The translations under genes and the position numbers were made by a program. From positions 2,852,001-2,916,000 of the forward strand of contig CASHTG010000001.1 of assembly GCA_949357655.1 (NCBI GenBank): a DNA stretch of 64,000 nucleotides, given 5' to 3'. The DNA comes from Parascedosporium putredinis (Eukaryota; Ascomycota; Sordariomycetes; Microascales; Microascaceae). Below are positions 1-12,138 of this stretch, in pieces. Position 1 is the first letter of the stretch; each line of letters opens with the position of its first letter. Below the pieces are notes generated by a model that ran no database searches, had not been told where the DNA came from, and saw nothing but the letters and a program-made list of their open reading frames with translations.

Positions 1-3000
1 GTAACAACTCCTGGAACCAAGCGAGGACATGAGGTTTATATGTAAATCTAGCTCCATACCCAAAGGGAACTGCCTGCTCTGGGAGCATTCTTCTTTTGGT
101 ATTGGGTTACTTCTTTCTAGTTCGTGGCGCCCATTCAAATCATGATGGTGGATGATCGATATCGACTCGCGGCATTGCTCTTCCCCATCATTATTGAGTA
201 TTGCACATGGCGCACAGGCGGGTCTATACGAAGTCAGATCTTTGTTTCCTTGGCCCCCGTACGTTCTTGTCCCTACACGCAATCATAAGGACAACGATTA
301 TTCTCATGAGCTACTTGGCACGATTAACCTAGATGGAATCGAGGCTGGATACTGAGCTGACGCAATCCACGTCACACACAACATGGAGTCTCGTTTACAA
401 CCAAACAAGCACGCTGGTATGGATAGCTTGTGAACAAGGCAGTGATTCTCTTTCCACTACTAGGTGGTGATAGCGTGATAGACCGCAAGTCTAAGAAAAG
501 ACTCCGATCTCAGGGAGTAGTGGCGCTTGTCACCATCTACTCAGGCATGGCACTATCCAAGTGGTGATCACGATAGGGAAGATTGGGCATGAAGAGAGCG
601 TCCTCGCTGTTCACGACTAGTTTATTAGCCCCGTGAGTCAGGTATCTACAATATGTTTGGCGCCTGGGGTCTGCTTTGACGCAACATGTCAGTCACCGCG
701 GACGCTTCTCTACATCTGTTTCCAACCAGGAGCAGTGCTCAAGTTGGCCGCTGCCCTCCCACGGAAAAGGCACAGATTGATACACTACATCGAACGAGTG
801 GCGTTCACCAGGTGGTGGATGATGAGGCAGAGCCTGAGCAAAAGGAAGAAGGTTGAGCAGGATATAGAGTTCCACCTCTCATTGCGTTTCCGTGACCAAG
901 ACCAACATCTCCCTCACCTTCAGTACTTCACCAGAGGAAGGATCTAGGATGGTGGATTATGATCAACGGCAGCAAGTTATGGTCTACTTTGCGCTCCAGG
1001 GGTAAGAAAGGTTCGGGTTGCTCTTGTTTGCATGAGTTTAATAATCAATATTATATTAAAGACTTGGTTCTCACTGAAGGGGTTCTGGAAAGTAGTTCTT
1101 AGTTCTTGACCCTCCCTGACTTATAACGAAATGACGACCGAGGTAGGGAGGGTAGACGAAGGCAAAGGCCCGTATGCATAAAAATGGTGAGCGTATATCA
1201 ATGTCAATGTCCCATTCCCTCGGGTTGTACCGAGGTATTATTGCATATTTCAATCTCGCCGATGGTCCAACGATGAGCTGCTGGGCATATTTCCCCGCAT
1301 AAAAAGTGGGATCGGCACAGGGTGGTGGAGTATTGTTTGGTTCATGCACGATGCAAGGGCACTCACTATTACTTGGGTGATATCCATTGCGATGAGAGGG
1401 GAATCTCTCGGCGGAATGGGACGGACTCGATCAATCGATCAATTCTTGTGATGAGGAAGGCTTTGGGTCCCATTTTTACCTTTCTTTCTCCTCCTGATTT
1501 GCGAGTATACCTTGTTCTGATGCTGCAGATGCGTGTCTTTCCTCGGGTCGAGGTGGTCAGCCTCCTACCCTATGACTGGGTAAGACATTGGTGTGATGGG
1601 ATTGAAATTGATAGCGCGTTTCAAGCTATTCTTGGTCTAGTGTAAATGGATGCGGAGGGAGGCAAAACGGCGGGAAGAAGGGAGAGAAGAATAAAAGCAA
1701 ATGAGTCGAACCATACTCTGGTTCCCAGGAGCTCGAGAGCCCCGAGGTCTCATTCCGGAACGCGGACAGAACAGGGAACCTGTCTGTCTCACAGGGCCAG
1801 GCTAGCCAGTTCGTGCAGAAAGGGGATGAATTCTTGTACAAGGGGCAGGAAACGGCGCAGACATGCACTCGAAATCCATTGATCCATTGGATTGGACGAG
1901 ACGATACTGATGTGTTTGGCTGATGAAAAGAAGAAAGGGACGAGACTCGTGCGTGCCCGGAGCTGAGGGCTTATTACGATCTGTGCTGGGTTAGCGCGCG
2001 CCACGTAATTCTGGAATCGCAATTCTCACTCCAAGCAGAGCAAGACCAACACGATCGAAGAGCAATCAATGGCGATAGGCACTCGACAAACTGGCCAAGT
2101 GCCGGGTTGATCAACGTCGATAGTAATAATACTTCGTACAAGTAGAGGAAGGGAGAGGCACACACGCAACCACGCATGCAGGACTTTCGCCGCCGACTGT
2201 TGGCAAGGAGGTGTATATACTTGTACAAGCGATCGCGTAGTATAGTGTGCCCGATCCATGTTGCTTCCTTCGCTGATCGTAGGAATCCTTCCCCTTCTCG
2301 GTACCGCTTGTCTGCAAGGTGGGCGGGCCTGGACAACGAACAACGATGCTTGCTCTCGCGGGCCGGCGGTGACATGACATGGGGATCTGCCCTTTCTTCA
2401 GAGGAGACTCCATGTTGTTTTGGTCATACGAGGCCAATTTCACGGCGGTTCTCGGTTCCCGCCAGTCCAGGCTCCATCGCCGGTGCCTTGCCTTGTGCGT
2501 TGTCTGCCCGCACCCCTTGCTCTTTTACACGGACGCGGAACGAGGCATGCATGCATGGGAAGGGAGATAAGTACCGGGCTCTTTTTCTGAGTGGACATGC
2601 GTGTGGAGAGTGGTGTGGGTAGTCTTGGGAGTCAAGCAACAAGGTACCTCTCTCTCTATTTGATGCTCGCAGACTTCGGTACCTGAGCTCATCGTGAATG
2701 GCGCTAGTAAACTCCTTCGACACTTGACGAGCGAGCCTCTTTGAGCCCCCAGCTGTGTCCTCAGTCCATTTGATAGCGTCAAGCTTCTCTTGAGGGCGGG
2801 GGAAGGTCAAGAAAAAGAATTGGTGGTGCAGGCTCTTCTTCTGTTTTCCAAAAGTCTTCAAATACCTCTAAAGGATCTTGGCACCGATAGGGATCGCCGC
2901 GTTCTCTTCACACTTACCGCACCTAGCTTGCAGCTAGAGCGAAGCCGTTGTGCTGGTTGTGATGAGATGGATTGATCACTGTCCATCCCTTTCCGGATTT

Positions 3001-4912
3001 GGTGCGGGCCTTTCGCAGAGGGCGTCAGCTGGCGCTGGTGATCCAGGACGCAGCTCGTGCTGAGCAAAAAAGCGCTCCATATTATACGTCAATGGGTGGG
3101 AGCTGGGATGGGCCCGTTCCTTTCTACCCCCAAAACCCACTGATTGACATGGGCGAACTCGCACCCTTATCCTGGCCATCTTAGGCTGGACAAATGCGCT
3201 GAGGTGGTTTTTCTCTTCTTTTCCTCTCTCTGTTTTCTTCCCCCTCTGGTCTCCTCCCTGCTGCCCTCCGAGGTTGGGAATCACCGTTGCATCCAAGAGA
3301 GATTGGCCCATTGAGCTTTGGGGGCAGGCAAGCTACGAAGTACACTACAAGTAGCCTTAGGCCCTGCCCTGCCTGGCCTGACGTGAACTGGCTCGGGGTG
3401 GTCTCACCTTTGGTACGGGGAATATTACCGTTCATGGTTCCCCTGGACTCTCCCGCCAGGAGTCACGACGAGTATTCACTCCTCGTCATGGAAACCGCCA
3501 TGATACTTGTACTTGCGAGCTTGTTGTGGCGATGATCTCGACATCTCGCTTCCATTCTCGGGGCCAGGATCCGTTGCCGTCCCCCTTCTTCCCCCATCCC
3601 CATGCAAGTACATGTTGGTTCGTTGAAAATGCCTGCATGAGGAGGGGAGAAAGAAGACGCCAAAAATCAAAGTCTGGCTTGGACTGCCCCTTCATTACGG
3701 CTTGCGGGTATTAGTGAGTGCGTGCTTGAGTGTGCGTGCGAGTGGTGCTTGAGTGTGAGAGAGAGAGAGTGTGTGTGTGTGTTTCTGCGGCGATGCGGGA
3801 TCCAAATGTCTGTCCATCACTCGTTGCTTCCTTCCCTTCCAATGTTGGGCTGAAGTGGACAGTAATACAAGTAATAATCATTATCATCCCATATCTATGG
3901 ATCAGACTGACCTTGACTGACCCTCTACGGACCCTTGGCCGACGCAACAACGTGGATGGGCAAAGGTGCTTCATTCTTGTGCAAAAGGCGATGCCCCTTG
4001 CCAACCCTGTCCACTCTTGTCTATTCTGACATGGGGGCGGCCCAAAAGACGCTCGCCAATGTCTTTTGTCCCGGCGACCAGGGACGCCAAAATATTAAGG
4101 CCCAGGGTATCTCAAGGATTGCCATACTTGTATGTACGAAGTAAAATACTTGTACCGACGCTAACTCGTCTCTTGCCCTCGTTCTTGTCATCTCAGCTAC
4201 AAAGTATTATGAACAACGACTCTTCGTTTCCCCTTGCATCCTCTCATGAAGGAGAGACTGATTTTTTTCTTCCTCCTTCTCCTTTTCTGATTCTCTTCTT
4301 CTCCCTTTCCCCTTTTGACCCATCTCCTACCTGCATCCTGCATTGCCATTCTTTTTCTATCTCGAGGAGACGACGAGCGTGTTCGTTGGTCCTCGATCCA
4401 ACAGCAACCTCGTGTGTCCCTTGTCTTTATTTCCGAACCTTTGCTTCCAATCTCCCGCACCTCACACGCACCCCGGTCTTCTTTCCCCCAAAAATATCGA
4501 GGGTACGAACGGGAGACGGCCTATTGTCCTATCTACGCCCGCGCTGCTGCCCCAGTGCTACAATCGTTACATTCCAGCCAGGCTGCGTCCCTCCTGCTCA
4601 ATGCCAGAAGGCTCCATTTTCGCTGTAGCTTCTCGTTTCATCGGCTCGATCCATTGCAACAATACTTCCAATCGGACATTGCGGGTGCCTGTGCGCTGCC
4701 AATTGACTTGTTGCGCGAACGGACCGAGCAACTTTAGCACGGTCCAGCACTAAACCCGACTTCGAAAGGCCTCAAATCGGTTGCTCCATTCCACCTGGGG
4801 CCCTCGTGGCAAGGGGCAAAGGGACCAAGGTAGTAGCGTCGTTTTTTTCTTGCTCCTCGCCTTGCGTGGCATATAATAGTCTCAACGGGGCCACTGCCCC
4901 TCGGCTTGCAGC
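1..4912. other. Gene-free region upstream of the first gene
   Basis: No open frame here has recognisable protein character or splice logic, and no tRNA or rRNA pattern was seen. Near 3755-3782 there is a short GA run followed by a GT run. A pyrimidine-rich tract (about 4262-4330) and a TATA-like ATATAATA at about 4870-4878 lie shortly before the ATG of the next gene. They could belong to its promoter, but this is inference. Confidence 0.5.
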
Positions 4913-7500
4913 ATGTCTGCCACCACGAGCAACGACTGTGCGCGAGGAGCTCTGCCCCAGCACGTCCACAATTCCAACCACAACCATCAGCACCAGCACC
5001 GACAAGCTCACCGCGCGAGTGTAGCTGCATCGAGCTCCAACGCGACATCCTCGAGCAACGACACGGCCTTTTCAGAACCGACGACCATCGCTACCGCCTC
5101 GACCGGCGCTTCACCCGTCTTTTTCCCTCTTCTCCCTCTTTTTCTGTCATCTCCGTCGTCAAACCAGCGCCTGCCCGGCAAAGGTCCGCTTCCCACTCCG
5201 GCTCCGCGCGGAGGCTCTCCCGGGCCAGGTCCTCGTCGAGCTTGCTCGATGAGTTCTTCCGCCACCCCGAGCGCAGGGCCGTCTGGCAACGCACCGAGGA
5301 ACGAGCCAACCACGAGCAAGCTACCAAGATGGAGAACCGCCAGGTGATGGGCGACCTGGTCGACTTTTGCGCAACCATGAGCCGCCACCCGACAATTTCA
5401 TGTCCATTCCCGAGGAGGGCGACGGTCACGAGAGGGGTAGGTGGCTGCGGCTGAACCCCTCGTATCCCGCCGCAGCAAGTCTGCTCCCAGGAAACCTGTG
5501 CCCATTCGCCTTCCCGACACCGCCGTCGCCGGCACCACCATTGGCGGCCATCGCCACATCGCCATCTCTATTCCCGTCGAATACTCTCCCTTTGGCCCCT
5601 TCGACCGCACCCAGTACCCCGTCTATTCCAAGGACTCCTCTTCCCCTTCCAGTCCGAAGCCGACTCCGTCATGAGGTTCACCGACAGCAGGGGCGTCGTC
5701 ACCGTCCTGCGCACCGTGTCGGAAAACCGCGAGTCCGCCGTTGCCAACGACGCCATCGACTCCCCCGCCGCTTCTACTCGCCCGTATCCGTAACTCCCGA
5801 TCCCATTCTCACCCCTAGCCATCTGGCCAGGTCCAAATCTCTAAGCGAGGGCGGCGATAACGCGCTCCGTGACTACCACACCGCCAGCCTACCACCCGCA
5901 CCCCTGCCCCAGTCTGCTCCCGCGCGCAGGCCGAGTACCGCCCGTCTCGCGCGGCAGAACTCCAGCGCCGGGGCCCCGCCCAGCTCCAGCGGCACAGCCC
6001 GCTCTCTGGGGCCTCCCGCCGTGCCACTGTCGGCGTCCGCCCCTTCCTCGCCCCATACCCGCCATCCCGTGCGCCGGTGGAGCACGCTTCCCGCACCCGC
6101 GGAGGCCCCCGAGTCTATCGAGGGTGTGCTCTACGGCCAGCGGGGCCAAAAGATGCCGGCCTCCGCTACGCAGGCGCTGGCCCGGGCCGCCACGTTTTCG
6201 GGCCGCACTCGCTCCAACACCTCCAACACGGTGGGGTCCAGTACGAGCGCCTCCACAGCGCCGAGGGTTAATATCGCCAAAGCTATCCCCATGATTCGCG
6301 TGCCAGGCTCCGCCTCCACGCGGAACTCGGCCTCCGACCTGAGGAGCCTAGCGCGCGGCGGCGCCAGCCCCCGCGAGGTCAACGTCATCACCAGCAACCC
6401 CTCGAATCCCCCTAGAGACCCCTCCCCTGTCGGCCAAGTTTCTGCGCGAATCGAGGCGCTCGCGGCGGGACAAGGTCAGCGCGAAAAACGAAAGGATATC
6501 GAGGCATCGAGGGCGTCACGGGAGAGGCGCAGGAAGGAGTCTGAAGAAGGATCCTTGTACCGCAGCTCATCCCTCGCCCCCAGCGACACCACCTCCCGAT
6601 CGCCGGCGGATGAATCCGACTCCGATCCGCCCATGCCGGCGCGCCGACTCCCTTCCCGCCAACCGTCCATGTCGCCCGTCGTTGTGGTCGCCAACGTTGA
6701 GCCATCAACCCCTCCTAAGAAACCCTCCATCACGGTCAGCCACCACTCCTCCCCGGCGTCGACCCCGCCCCGGACGCCCCTCACCGCCGACAGCCTCTCT
6801 ACCCACTACACCACCAACCCGCGAGGGAGGTCTCCCGGCTGCAGGAGCCCGCCGACGACGTCCCCCTCGACCGCGTCTCCCTATCCCGTCGCCGAGAGTG
6901 GCGACAGGCGCGCGATACCCAGCCCTGCAGGTCCCTCAATGGACGCATCCCAATCTCCCCTCGCGCCTCCCCACTAGCAGCAGGAGCCTCCCGTCCTTTG
7001 CCGAGGAGCGCATGCGTGAGATGGAGCGCCGGATGCAGCGCCTCGAGCGCAGCGGCGACATGTGGCTCCACGCCATCGTTCCCGTCCTCGACAGCCTCAA
7101 CCGCACCCTCACCATGATTCAGGATGAGCGCCGGCTCCTTGGCGCCAACGGCAATACTGCTGCTGGCGGCGACGATGACGGTGGCAACGACGGTGACATC
7201 GACAACGAAGACCCCGCTCGCAACGGTGATGGCGTCGTCGCTCGTGGAGGCGACAAGGGGGCCAAGGGCGTTGGCGGCTTCCCGCGTCTTACCCGGAGGA
7301 GCACGCTCAACGAGAAGGCACTGCTCGACCTCAAGCGCATCGAGCGCGGCGAGCTGCGGCCCGAAGAGCTTCGCGGGTCGAGCGGGCTTGATGCGCTAGA
7401 GCCGCTGATGAGGGAGCTGCAGCAGGCGGCTACACGTGGACAGGCCCCGAAACCTATAGAACCCGCCATGAACTTGATCGAGGCTGAACCAGCGAGGTAG
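4913..7500 (+). CDS. Ser/Pro-rich fungal protein with C-terminal coiled coil, function unknown (frameshifted)
   Basis: I do not recognise a named family. Read through its frame changes the protein is about 860 residues. The N-terminal third has a charged segment around DEFFRHPERRAVWQRTEER and VDFLRNHEPPPDNF. A long disordered middle is rich in Ser, Pro, Thr and Arg. The C-terminal part is predicted helical or coiled coil (EERMREMERRMQRLER then LDSLNRTL), followed by an acidic Gly/Asp/Asn loop. The start ATG at 4913 is chosen because it follows a TATA-like element and leads into this frame after one missing base. Seven frame changes are needed (about 4950-5030, 5368, 5440, 5640, 5775, 6830 and 7000), all in the direction of one missing base. 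The gene converges on CHS5. Its repetitive Ser/Arg composition suggests a phosphorylated scaffold or polarity-type protein, but that is only inference. Confidence 0.7.
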
Positions 7501-8670
7501 CCAGGGCGTTGAAGAAGAAGAAGAAGGAAATCTAGGAAGCATCATGGATGTGTTGGAAAAGAAGGGGGCGAAAGAGACGTTGACTGACACAAGAGAGAGG
7601 GCCGTTGGGCCCGCGAGTAGTAGGCGATGGAGTTTGATTTTAACAGACGCCGGAAGCGTGAACAGATGTCTGGAGGAAGAGTAAAATACCCCGGGGTTAC
7701 GGAAGAAAATAAATACCTACCCTCCTTCCACCCAGAGAGGCGTTGGCATACCCTTTTAGAATAGGGGAACATATCAGAACACCCCCTCCTGGCCACTCGT
7801 TCGGCCGGCCGTCTCTGGGTTAGATAAGGGCATAGTGTACATAGACGACGACCACAATGCTAAAGCAATCTTCTTTGTTACAACAACTTTTTGGCTTACT
7901 CCGCACCCCGTGTTGAATATGGAAAGCCGCGCGGACCCGACTTGTCCCGTGCCGATGCCTGCGGTTTCGTGGGCATGGCGAAATTCTTCGGACGGAGGCG
8001 CAAGTCCTGTCTCGCCTGATTCGGGCCCTCCCGAGACCGTAAGTGGACCGGATGGTCGTTGGGAAAAGCCGGGAACCGCTGGCGGGAGAAGCTCGGACCT
8101 GCACTTGGGGGTTTCGGGCCACTTTATTTATTTATTTAGCTGGGCCACCCCGGGTAGCCGAGAGTGAGAATATTTGGGTCTTTATAGTAGGAGGAGGAGG
8201 AGGAGGGTATATCTGAATAGTTTTAAGGCGGCAGTGTTGCAGTGGTAACAAATGGAGCCAGCCCGGTATCCACACACACCCAAACCATGCCCACGCTATA
8301 GATCCGATGTAGTTGGGTTAAAACAAAGACTGCTCACATTTGAAGAAGACTGGTGCGAGTAAAAATCTAGCCTTTTGCTCATGTTGCTTAAGACCCGGTC
8401 TATCAAAGATACTTTGGATATACGCTTCACGCATAGGAAACAAGCAAGGAGGAGGAAGAAACAAAGCAACACAAAGGCCAACAACCCGTTTCTGCCGTTC
8501 ATATCGATATAACCCCTCCAAAAGAAAAAAATGAGGAAAGGAACGAGGCGAGGAACGCGCCGTAAAGTTAATAGTCGGTATTGTAAACCCCGATTGTTCC
8601 TTCTTTGAGCTTCGTACTGCTCTCTTTTAAAGGTGTTTCGAATCTGGTCTCTCCCACTTCCCTACAATCT
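7501..8670. other. Convergent 3' intergenic region
   Basis: This lies between the stop of the Ser/Pro-rich gene and the stop of CHS5, so it should hold both 3' UTRs and terminators. A short AGG-type run occurs at about 8189-8206, and there is a TTTATTTATTTA stretch near 8122. No gene was seen. Confidence 0.5.
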
Positions 8671-10000
8671 TTAGAGCTCTACTTCCTGGAACGACGCGCC
8701 GTCGGGTGACACAGCAGGCTTCGCCTGAGCCGACCGGGACCCGCCGTCTTCGCCATCTCCATCGTCTTCACTGGACGACTTGCTCTCCGCCGAGGGGCTG
8801 AGCGCTGCGGGCCGTATCGCCACCTTTTGCGCATCCTTTTCCTCCACCCTCATCTTTTGCTCGGCTGCCGCAGACGTTTTGGGTTCCTCTTGCTCGCCGT
8901 CGGATTCATCCGACTCTGACGAGACGGTCGCGGCTTTTCCTGCGCCGCCGCGTCCGCCTGCTTGTCGGCGGGGGCGGCGTTGGCGGGAGATCTTTGTGAG
9001 CGGGCGGTGACTGCACGGGCGCCGGGGCCGGGGCGGGAGCGCTCGTCTCGATGGGACCGGGGCGCATGGCGTCAAGGTAGAATTTGGTCACGCCGAGGAT
9101 GCGGCCGTTTTGTTCGCAGGCGGCGACCCATTCCGGCCTCACGACGGGGATGTTGCTCTCCACGGCCTTCTCCCAAGCAATTCCCCGTCCCTCCGTAGTG
9201 ACAAAGTGTGTCGTGTCGATACGCACGGTATCAGTCAACTTGGCGCCAATCCTCTCCACGGCCTTGACAAGGTTCTCTCGAGCGACGGCGGGGAGAATGC
9301 CCGTGGTGATGGTGATGCCGCTCAGGTCCGTCATCTTGTGGGTACGCACGGCGACCTTTTCCGAGCTATAGGTGCCCGCGGTGGTGCGTAGGACGAGGTG
9401 GAAGGTATATTCTGTATCGACAGCGAGGCCCGAAATTTTGGTGCTGTGCATCTCGCGGGGGCGGGGAATGTTGCCGGCCTTTTGGCCGTTGCGGTACAAG
9501 GCTAGAGATATGAGGTCGGCCGTGGCTAGCTCGATGGGGTCCCATTCGAGGACGACGCTCGTCTGGGTCGCATTGAGACAGCGGAGCTTGGGGCGGGAGG
9601 GCTCGGTCGCGCCAAAGGAGGAAAGAATGTGATCCTGGAGGGATTGGAAAGCGAGCTCGGCTGCGCGCTCGGAGCTGGTGTTCCGGGAAACGGCAATATC
9701 GACGATGCTGCCCGAGGAGATGTTGGGTGGGAGAAGAATAGAAGGAAATTCGATCTAGAGGGGCGCAAGAATGGCCAAGTTAGCTTGTGCGACCGGCTGA
9801 CCTGGGACGGGAACGGGGTGCGAGGACTTGGTGGTTTCAAAGGGGCACAGAGATTCAAAGCAAGAAGGGGGAGGAAGGAGAGGCCATGGGACTTGGGCGT
9901 AGGGGGCAAGGGAGGAAAATAAACCTACCAGTCTCTTGTCGGGCGTGAGGAGAACCGTCACGCCGGCGTCGACCTTGCCGACCGTTAAAGACACGAGCAT
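8671..10000 (-). CDS. CHS5: CHS5-type exomer subunit (FN3 + BRCT), chitin synthase trafficking
   Basis: Chs5 is the core of exomer, the Arf1-dependent Golgi coat that carries chitin synthase III and a few other cargoes to the plasma membrane. Exon 1 (9929-10000) encodes the start MLVSLTVGKVDAGVTVLLTPDKRL up to residue 24. A 174-bp intron (9755-9928, GTAGGT..TAG) is followed in phase by IEFPSILLPP, the conserved N-terminal dimerisation segment. Next come an FN3 domain (about residues 80-165, with LRCLNATQTSVVLEWDPIEL and GLAVDTEYTFHLVLRT) and a BRCT domain (about 170-265, ending VRPEWVAACEQNGRILG). The tail is Pro/Ala then acidic and ends in SFQEVEL, as is typical of filamentous-fungal Chs5. 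Two frame changes sit in the low-complexity tail, at CCCCC (about 8970) and AAAA (about 8940). Each is cured by one extra base, so I take the gene to be intact. Confidence 0.93.
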
Positions 10001-10642
10001 TCTCGTAGAGATAAGCCCGGACGAGGTGCGAGAATGAGGGGGGAGCGGGTGCTGAAGAAGACGTGAAGTGGTGCGATAATTTGCGTGGATGATCTCGACG
10101 GCGAACGAATACGGTTGCTTCGAAGGATTACTGACGGGCAAAGTGTAATAGCAGTACGGGGGTAGGGTTATCGGTCGGTCGGTTGGTGCGATTTGTGAGC
10201 TTTTTGCGCCTAGGGGTGGCTGGAGGAGACAGTGACGACGTAAGAATAATTACTAGTTGGGATTTTGGCCAAGATGAGAGGTGTTCCAAGTGTTGCTGTT
10301 TAGTGCATAACCTCGATATAACACTGCCTATCAGCCAAGCTTGAACGACACCTTCAAGTCTCTGGGGGCTTCTAACTGTCTAGTTTGTGGTTCAATCACC
10401 TCAATATAATCTCCGTTCAATCATTTATGCCATTTTGATTCCTCAAGTTCTAGGATAGGAGATTCTTTTATTCTAATCATGCTCTTGATGAATATGCAGT
10501 GCGTAGTGGTGTCCGTCGCCGAACAACTAGATGCAGGAAACGCTTCAAATAATGGTACATGAGCGTCGCAGGAAGAAACGCGGGTATTTGAAAGAGGGAA
10601 GAAAAAAAAAACAGAAAAAAGAAACAGCTAGAAAACAGGGGC
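10001..10642. other. Intergenic region upstream of CHS5
   Basis: This is the CHS5 promoter side and the 3' side of the next minus-strand gene. It is AT-richer around 10240-10500. No gene or RNA was seen. Confidence 0.5.
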
Positions 10643-11346
10643 TCATGTTTGTCTTCGCGTCTCACGTCCTTGTATTAAAGGCCTTGCGCCTTGCGCCTTT
10701 GGAGTTCTTAGCTTTTGGACAATCTCCCGTCCTACCTTCAGGCACTCCTCTTCCCCCATCTCCATGACTGCCAAGGCGTCCTTGATAGTGACCATGACGG
10801 TGCCCGTCAACGGAGCAGTCGGCGTCTGGATAACGCTAGCCCCGTCACTGCCAAGGGGTGGTTGAGCAATCTTGCCGTCTACGGCATAGCCGGCCTCTGC
10901 CAGAGCCGCATGGATGCCTCGTCGTAACCTGCGCCTGGAGGAATTGCGCACTACAGGCTTCACTTGATACGAACCCACAATGTGTATCCACAGGGGTTCG
11001 CTCAGCTTCTCCTCGTAGCGATGAAGCCAGTACGCTGTCAGGGTGTGCTCGGGACCGGTAAAGTACTGGGCCATGTGGTGGGGGCGGAAAGCTCTTCGCG
11101 CGCAGTAACTGACCCCCAGAACGCGCGAGGCGGCGGCGGCCATCTTTTGGGTTTTTAGTTCCCGTGGGAGGCGACATTGTGCGCCTGGAGCCAACGGGAG
11201 ACCGCAGGGGCGAGCTTCTCCGGGGCTCTATAAGATCTTGAGGACAAATGGTAGGTGTGAGGCGACCAGCTCCAGTGAGGCTCAATGCGCAGACGCGGGG
11301 CGAGGCGAAGTGCGCTACGGATCCGGCCTAGAGCCTCGCAGGCCAT
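10643..11346 (-). CDS. Conserved small basic protein, possibly mitochondrial (one frame change)
   Basis: No family is recognised. The longest uninterrupted part (10643-11143, ATG at 11143) encodes 166 residues. It has a conserved-looking core (HMAQYFTGPEHTL, then LWIHIVGSYQVKPVVRNSS), an Arg-rich helix, and a C-terminal LTGTVMVTIKDALAVMEM segment. Inserting one base at GGG (about 11165) joins it to an upstream open segment starting at ATG 11346. That segment is rich in Arg, Ala and Ser and poor in acids (MACEALGRIRSALRLAPRLR), like a mitochondrial presequence. The joined protein would be about 235 residues. Because the same one-base defect recurs in neighbouring genes, I favour the longer form, but the start is uncertain. 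The gene lies divergently to the EAF gene. Confidence 0.6.
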
Positions 11347-12138
11347 TGCAAATCGAGAGTGAGATGCCAACGGACAAGTTGCATCCTCGGGCTGCTGAGG
11401 GAAAGCGTTGCTGGGCGGCGGGCAGGGGAGGTGCCCGGAAGCCGGCAAGAGTTACTTGTTTTTAAATTTGGGGGTTTCCTTTTGGGGGTTTAAGTTCTGT
11501 GAAAATGAGAACTGCATTCGAGGTACGAGGTATGTGGCGAGGTGTTAGTTCAAGGGCTGCGGTGCATATTTAGCCTTTCCGCTTTTCGATGTCTGGAAGC
11601 GTTTTTCGCGAATCGGAGACCTGGCGTCCCTTGACACACAGCTCGATGAGGTTTCTGGTGTCAAGCGCGAAAGCTTGCATGGTCGATCCGGGGAGTGATT
11701 AGATAAGCGGCGTAGAATCAGCGGAACAGACTGTGAACCCCACATAGTCCCGACTCCCCACCCCCAGAGCACTATTCACTTGGACTTGCCTAGAATAGTA
11801 CTTCCAGTAAATCAATAAAGCCGCTTCTACTGGATCTATTTCATCAACCAATGTCACCGTAGCGCAGCGAACCACCGCACCACCTCGCCCACTCCACCAA
11901 CCCCGTTCCGAGCGACAACGGCACTGCGTCCCGTCTCCTCATCACCTCCAACGTCATCTCCTCCTTTTCCAACGTCAGTTGCTTTCTTTTGCCCTTCTGA
12001 ATCCCCTTGAACAATTCTGTCCAAGGCAATTGGCCAGTTTGGCTGAGCATTTCACTTCCCCCACCCCATCTCCATCTTGGAACATAGGTTCCGCCGACTA
12101 CCGGCCACTGGCCCACGACCTCCATTCCTCAACTCATC
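11347..12138. other. Divergent promoter region
   Basis: This separates the minus-strand small basic protein from the plus-strand EAF gene and must hold both promoters. The last 150 bases before ATG 12139 are C-rich, typical of fungal leaders. No extra gene was seen. Confidence 0.5.

Noticed and set aside
3966..4628. 220-codon plus-strand frame
   Set aside because: Made of Phe/Ser/Leu/Pro from a CT-rich tract, with no conserved motif; more likely leader or promoter sequence of the next gene.
5436..5478. Possible 40-bp intron in the Ser/Pro-rich gene
   Set aside because: Shorter than the other introns here (66-174 bp) and the GTAGGT donor does not keep phase; a single missing base explains the frame better.
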